Source: Rhizophagus clarus (taxonomy: Eukaryota > Glomeromycota > Glomeromycetes > Glomerales > Glomeraceae). From it: a stretch of 64,000 nucleotides of DNA. The position numbers and the translations under genes are program-made. Positions 58,287-64,000 of the stretch are shown piece by piece. The DNA is taken from assembly GCA_015698045.1 (NCBI GenBank), contig BLAL01000229.1, positions 1,028,001-1,092,000 on the forward strand. Direction: 5' to 3'. The notes under the pieces were generated by a model. The model saw only the letters and a program-made list of their open reading frames with translations. It did no database searches and was not told the DNA's origin. Positions within the stretch are counted from its first letter, which is position 1, and every line of letters begins with the position of its first letter.

Positions 58287-60082
58287 GTAACAAGATTTAA
58301 GTGAAATTTTGGCGAATCTAGAGCGGATTACGAAATTAAAAAGGTTGGATAATGTGATTAAAAAGGACAACAACTTTAAAAGTGATTTTGAACTTTTAAA
58401 GAGGGGCTTACAACTTTAAAAGGGATTTACAACTTTAAAAAGCGAGTTGGATTAATTTTTTGTATTATTTAATTGTAAAATAGGATATATCTTACGTGGT
58501 ATCACGGATTGAGTATTTGCATTTATAATTTATCATCGGACTGTAAATTAATTATGTATTATATAATTATTGGATTTTTTCTGTTGATTTTTTTTTTTAA
58601 AAAAAAAAGGAATTTTGAGTGTACAAAACAAAGAGCATTCTTGACATTTAGCTTACCTCAATTTTGTTATTCTAATATTTTTTTTCATCTCTTATATTTT
58701 TTTCAAAAAAAGCAATCAGAATTTGTAAAATAGTTTATCAAAAAAAAAAAAAAAAAAGTATTTTATTTGTTAGTTAACTTTGCAAAAATTTCTCTAATTT
58801 AGTGTTTATCATTTATTTTTTTTTTTTTTTCTTTTTCTTCACAAATGTATAATTATTATCATCTATTATTATTATTTGTTTTTCTTATTTTATTTTATTT
58901 TTTTTCTTTTTTTTTGTGGGTCACATTAATGTTTTTTCAATGAATTCTTTCTTGAAATGACTTACGGCTCATTTTCGTTTTCATTTTATTAAAATAAAAA
59001 ACTTATTTGTAAATAATAATTTTTTAAACAAATTTGTAACTTGAAACATTTATTTTATTCAAAAATGATAACGTAAAATTGTGTTTCAGCCTTTTTTTAT
59101 TTTTTTTTTTAATCGTAAAGTTCAAAAAAGTTTCTTTTCAATCGATTAGTATTACGTAATTTAAAGATCATCGTTACATCTAAACGAATATGGATTGGTT
59201 CAAAAATATGATTTCATTTTTTATTAAACCCAACTTAGGTTAAAGGATATGGAGGGGTTTTTCTTTATGATTTCAAAGCCGTTAAAGTTAAGGGTTATGT
59301 TTGAAGTAAAGTCTTTGTTTTTTTTTTTCTTTTTTTTTAAAACGAATTTGTTTTAATTTTAAAATTAAACGAATGAAAATGTTGAATGAAATGTTTGAAT
59401 AATGAAATATTTTTAAAAAAAAAAAAAATTTTTTTTTTTTTTTCCTTTCTTTATTCGTCATTTTCTATTAAAAAAAAAATTTTTTTCCTTTCTTTATTCG
59501 TCATTTTCCTATTAAAAATTCTTTATTTGTCATTTTCCTATTAAAAAAAAATTTTTTTTTTTAAAAAAAAAAAAATTCCGATACCGATATACCGATACAA
59601 AAAAAAAATTTTTTTTTTTTTTATTATTATATTAGAACATATACAGCCATTTTTTTTTATTTATATATCGGGGATACTTGTAATTTGACAATTTGACGGG
59701 TTTCACAAATGTAAACATAGCGCCAATCATTATTATACAGTTACCAAATTAATCGTATTATAACCATTATACATTATAGCCGCAGTCATATAAGTCATAT
59801 AATAATAACGTATAACAATAAATAATATTGCATGACATTTATACAAGACTTTTTTTTAAAAAAAAAGGAAAAATTTTTTTTTGTTTTTTTGAAATTTTCG
59901 TTTCTTTTAATCTCTAATAACTTCTTTTTTTTCGCATAAAACATCTTCTTTTCATCTTTTTTTTTTTTTTTTTTTTCTTGCACGATGACATAATTTCATG
60001 AGGTTCTCGTTACCTTTTTTTTTTCTTCATCTTTCGTGTCTAAACTTGTATTCTTTCTTGTTTGATTTAATATTATTATAAT

Positions 60083-60123
60083 ATGTAATATATATATACA
60101 TATATATATATACATATATATAT
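60083..60123. repeat. TA/TACA microsatellite
   Basis: Alternating TATATACATATATA words over about 40 bp. Confidence 0.75.
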
Positions 60124-61450
60124 CATTATCCTCGTGTTAGATTTCGGGAAAACTTGTTAAACTTGTAATCTTGCGTAAAAAATAACCTATCTATAAACCT
60201 ATAAATCTATAAGATTTACTTGTCATTTCTATAAACCCAACTTTGACATTATTAAAACATTATAAAGATTATAAAGATTATTAAGATTATAAAGATTCAT
60301 ATGTCAGATTAAACATTTTACATTTTAACGACCGCCAAATTTTTTTTTTTTCCAACCTTAAACCATATTTGTGTAAACTATATCGATATAATAACATATA
60401 ATAATAAAAACCATTCATTATGATGGTAAATTATAATGATAAAATAATAAATAAGTAAACGTATAAATTTTTTTATTGCATCATTATTATTTATTAAAAT
60501 TAAAAGTCCAAAAAAGTATTCGAAAAGTATGCATAAATAAAAACAAATTTATTTATTTATTTATTTACAGGTTTTTGTTAAAAAAAAAAAAAAAAGTGCG
60601 GGAGATTCAAAATTAATATTTCTAAATTTAAATAACAAGAGTTTGAAGGAAATTTTTTTTTTTTATTTTTTTTTTTATTTTTTTATTTTTATTTTTATTT
60701 TTTTTTTCACAAACGGATATTTTTTTAATCTCAATATTATCTGTACTTTATTTATCTGTACTCTATATCTATTCCGTATTTCTGTATTACATGTGTACGT
60801 TAAAAAAAAAAAAAAATCTACTTAGACACATCAATGAACTCGTTAATACCCTTATAATGATTATTAATTGCATTACATTAAATGCTTTTTTAATATAATT
60901 GATGAAAGATGAATGATGATAATTTGTATGGATACGGAAAAAGACCCGCGATTTTATTTCTCATACACATGTTATTGTTTACGTGACAAATATTACGCAT
61001 TCTTGCCTTTTTTTTTTATATTCATGCTGTGCATTTTTTTTATTTGTAATAAACTTGTTTAAATAAGTACAACGCGATTCGCACATACTCGCGGGTTTGA
61101 AAGTTTCTATCATTCTTGTGTAATACATTAGAGTCACATTTCGAATTTAGACTTTTATAGCTTACAAAAGTTCTTATTATTTACTAGTTTGTTTTTCTTT
61201 TACTTTTTTCGATTTTAAACAAAGAAAACTCTGATTTATATTACTGATAATATATAAAGGTGATTCGGAGAATGAGTGAAGATCGCGAAATCACATCAAT
61301 TGATTATATCGTCACCAAATGTTCATCGTTTTTTTCATGTTATTAAAAGTTAATCACTTTTATATTGTATTTTATATTAATTATCACAAAAATCAGATGT
61401 TATTTTTTTGTTGGTTGTAAACTTATATAAATTAGCATTGTTTATGTATA

Positions 61451-61536
61451 TGCGTCTGGAAGAGCATCTGGGAAGGCATCTGGGAGAGCATCTAGGAGAG
61501 CATCTAGGAGAGCATCTGAATGAGCACCTGGAAGAG
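61451..61536. repeat. 12 bp minisatellite
   Basis: About six to seven copies of catctgggagag with point changes (ggaa, tagg, gaatgagc). The plus frame reads (EHLG)n and the minus frame (RCSP)n, both artefacts of the 12 bp period unless expressed. Confidence 0.75.
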
Positions 61537-62864
61537 CGTAAAAAAAAAAACCGTTTTTTTGATAAACTTACATATGAACTACCGCGTTGAACAAAAAACC
61601 ATTTACAATGATGATTTTCTTTTCGATTTACGTTTAAAGTTATCAAATTGACCCTTTCTTGGAAATTTTTTATGTGGCATGATTCGAAAAGAAATGAAAA
61701 AAAAATCATGGCACTCGGGTACATTGCATATCGAAATCGAGAGATTATAAAGATTGATATAGCGTATAATAAATATTGTTATATACTATATATATAAAAT
61801 ATATTATTGTATAAATATAATATATTTTTTTTTTTTAGGTACTATTTTTTGTTTCGTGAATTTATATATAAAAAAGAACAATAAGATGAATTCAGATTTA
61901 TTGTTCACAATATTTTTTTCGCTATTTTACGAAACAAAAAAAAAAAATTTTTTTTTTTTTTATTTTAATGATCATTTTTTTTTTATTATAATATATGATA
62001 TATTTTATATATATACACATATATATTTTAAATAGTTTTTTAATTCTAATTTCCAAAACTATCATTTTCTCCTACATTTGGTTAGTCATTTTTTATAAGT
62101 ATTATTTTTTTTTTCTATACAGGATTTGATTATATTCTATTTTAGGTATAACATTGTATAACATTCATGTAGACCAATTACGTATCATGTATATTTTTTT
62201 TTTATAAAGGCGGTACCAAGCAAGAAATATTTTAAGTAAAACTTCAACGCCAAATTATTTTTTAATGTATGATGATCCTTTCAATTTTTTATCATTATTA
62301 TGAAAATCAAATGGTATCCATTGTTAAAAGTGAGTTCTTTCAACATGGGCTGAAAATTTCTTTTTGAATATGATCAGCAACAAAATTCAACATATTATGA
62401 TATAAGTTTCAAACTTTAAATTAACGAATAATGAACCTGTAGATCTTCCTCTATTGATTTAGTTGTTTAACCATAAAAATATAATTTCTAGAAATAATAG
62501 ACCAAAAAAAAGATGATGGCTTAAAATAAAGTTAGGTTTTTATTTGTTTATTTATTTATTTTCTTTGAATAAAAAAATTTTTTTTTTTGATAAAAAAAAA
62601 AAAGAACAGACATTTTATAAGTTTTTTTTTTCTTACTCATGTGTATGCTTAATTGTTTACCTTCTTTGTGCTTGGAAATTACTTAAATTGTATGAACCAT
62701 TATTTTTTCTTTTTTTTTCATCTTTTTTGGATTTATTTTTCCTTTTTTTTTCTTTCATTTTTTTTTTTTTTTTTTTTAAAAAAAAATTTTTTTTGTTTTT
62801 TTTTTTTTTTTTTTTTTCTTCTTTCCTGATTTTGGATTATAGTGGGCTTAGAAGGAAAAAAAAA

Positions 62865-62960
62865 ATGTTTTCATTCATTGATAAATATATGTTTTCATTC
62901 ATTGATAAATTTATGTTTTCATTCATTGGTAAATATATGCTTTCATTCATCAATAAATAT
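62865..62960. repeat. 24 bp tandem repeat
   Basis: Four copies of atgttttcattcattgataa with atat, starting at 62865, 62889, 62913 and 62937. In the plus frame this reads MFSFIDKY four times. Part of a fifth unit follows at about 62971. Confidence 0.8.
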
Positions 62961-64000
62961 AAAGAGAAAAATGTTTTCATTCATTGTAAATATGATGTAA
63001 ATAAATAAATAAATAAAGCATGAAGGCACTAAAAGCATAAAGGCATAAAGGCATATAGTTGTAAACAAACAAATAGTACCTAATGAGTGATAATCTTCTT
63101 TAAAAAAAAAAAAAAAAAATTTCGTTAATTAGTGGATGAATAAAATGTTTTGGTTGGATGATTGGACTGGAAATTTTGAAATTTTTTTTTTTTTGTTGTT
63201 TTTTTTTTTTTTTTTCATTTCATGTTTTTCTTTTCGCTCCGTTTTATCGTATCAATCTCTTTTTTTTTCGTGTCCTGTTAAAATCATAAACAAGATTTTT
63301 AACCTGATCCAAAGATTCCTTAAATATTATTATTTCAAAAAAAAAATGCTTTTTTTTTTTAAAAAAAAGAAACACTAAGCACATATATATATATATATAT
63401 CAAAGTTTAAAAAAAAAATTTATTTAAGAAAAAAAAAAAAATTTTTTTTTTTTGCAATATGCGAATGAGTAAATTTATGTAAAACAATGTGAACAAAAAA
63501 AAAAAAACCTGATAATAATCTAGATATTTATTTGTAGTAAAAAAACACAAAAAAAAAGCGACAGTTACTTTTTCCGTAAGAGAATAATAAAGAATAATAA
63601 TTTAACGGTTAAAAAAAAAAAGATTACAGCAGTTATGTTACCATAATACATCAAACAACATACCACGTGGTATTCCGGACCCTTTTTTTTTTTCCTTCGT
63701 GTAAGTGTAAAGTTTACTTTATAAAACTTAAGTTAATTATATACAGTATTTAGTATTTTATCATTGGTTTAAAATATTTGAGTAGATTTATAAAGATTTA
63801 CAGTGCATTACTAAATCTTGAAATTTAGCTTGTTAATTAAATGTTTTTTGTAATTTAAAAAATCATTAATATACTGTACACATATATATATTTAAAATAA
63901 GAAAAAAAAGTTTTTAGACTTGAAAAAAAAAAATATATACCAAAAGCTAACTAGTTCTTCAATATTATTTATAAAATGATTATTCTTGTATACATTCGCG

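Larger units (their letters stand above)
58287..64000. other. Gene-poor, homopolymer-rich region
   Basis: Only poly-Phe/Lys frames from T- and A-runs are seen. Just after the stop codon, 58370-58445, there are four short repeats around tttaaaag with acaactttaaaa in the 3' UTR. Further TA microsatellite near 60083-60123. Confidence 0.5.

Noticed and set aside
61377..61724. 115-codon minus and 60-codon plus frames with RCSP and EHLG repeats
   Set aside because: Both result from the 12 bp minisatellite, which is open in several frames.

Overview
The window looks like nuclear DNA of an arbuscular mycorrhizal (Glomeromycotina) fungus, most like Rhizophagus. The evidence is very AT-rich DNA with long A/T homopolymers, short introns (about 66-97 nt, GTRNGT...TAG, sometimes a TACTAAC branch site), a lineage-expanded TKL-type kinase family, Sel1-repeat proteins, a fungal Ty3/gypsy element, a CACTA/Plavaka-like transposase and a Helitron. 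The species is inferred from gene content only; no marker gene is present.

Layout. 0-3.2 kb: a tandem duplication, then a possible multi-exon gene ending in a tandem array of mini-exon/mini-intron units. 3.5-8.35 kb: a 5'-truncated Ty3/gypsy element (RNase H, integrase, an extra ORF, an antisense coiled-coil ORF, PPT and LTR). 8.4-11.4 kb: repeats and a broken basic ORF. 11.8-15.8 kb: kinase A (+) and kinase pseudogene B (-). 16.4-17.6 kb: G/T-rich repeats. 18.6-20 kb: an intact Smr + Sel1 protein. 20.3-25.7 kb: a decayed transposase, a MITE, a decayed low-complexity gene and a Sel1-repeat ORF. 26.5-27.5 kb: repeats and a ubiquitin-like pseudogene. 27.9-48.3 kb: a minus-strand kinase cluster (C, D, E, F, G, H) in various states, interleaved with decayed genes, foldback elements and a Helitron. 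50-57 kb: AT-rich DNA with one long inverted repeat. 57.0-58.3 kb: a four-finger C2H2 transcription factor in four exons. 58.3-64 kb: homopolymer-rich DNA with minisatellites.

The kinase family dominates. Each full copy has an N-terminal Cys-pair module, a kinase domain split by an intron just after the K-lysine region, and, as I read it, a third mini-exon ending the protein with a motif like IDFTKLN. Copies A, E and G read as intact; C has lost the catalytic Asp; B, D, F and H are broken. Several copies share an upstream module. The G and H copies are a segmental duplication, and the H copy provides the empty site of the Helitron beside G.

All exon models, decayed-gene calls and family assignments were made by hand translation and pattern recognition. 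No database search or RNA evidence was available.
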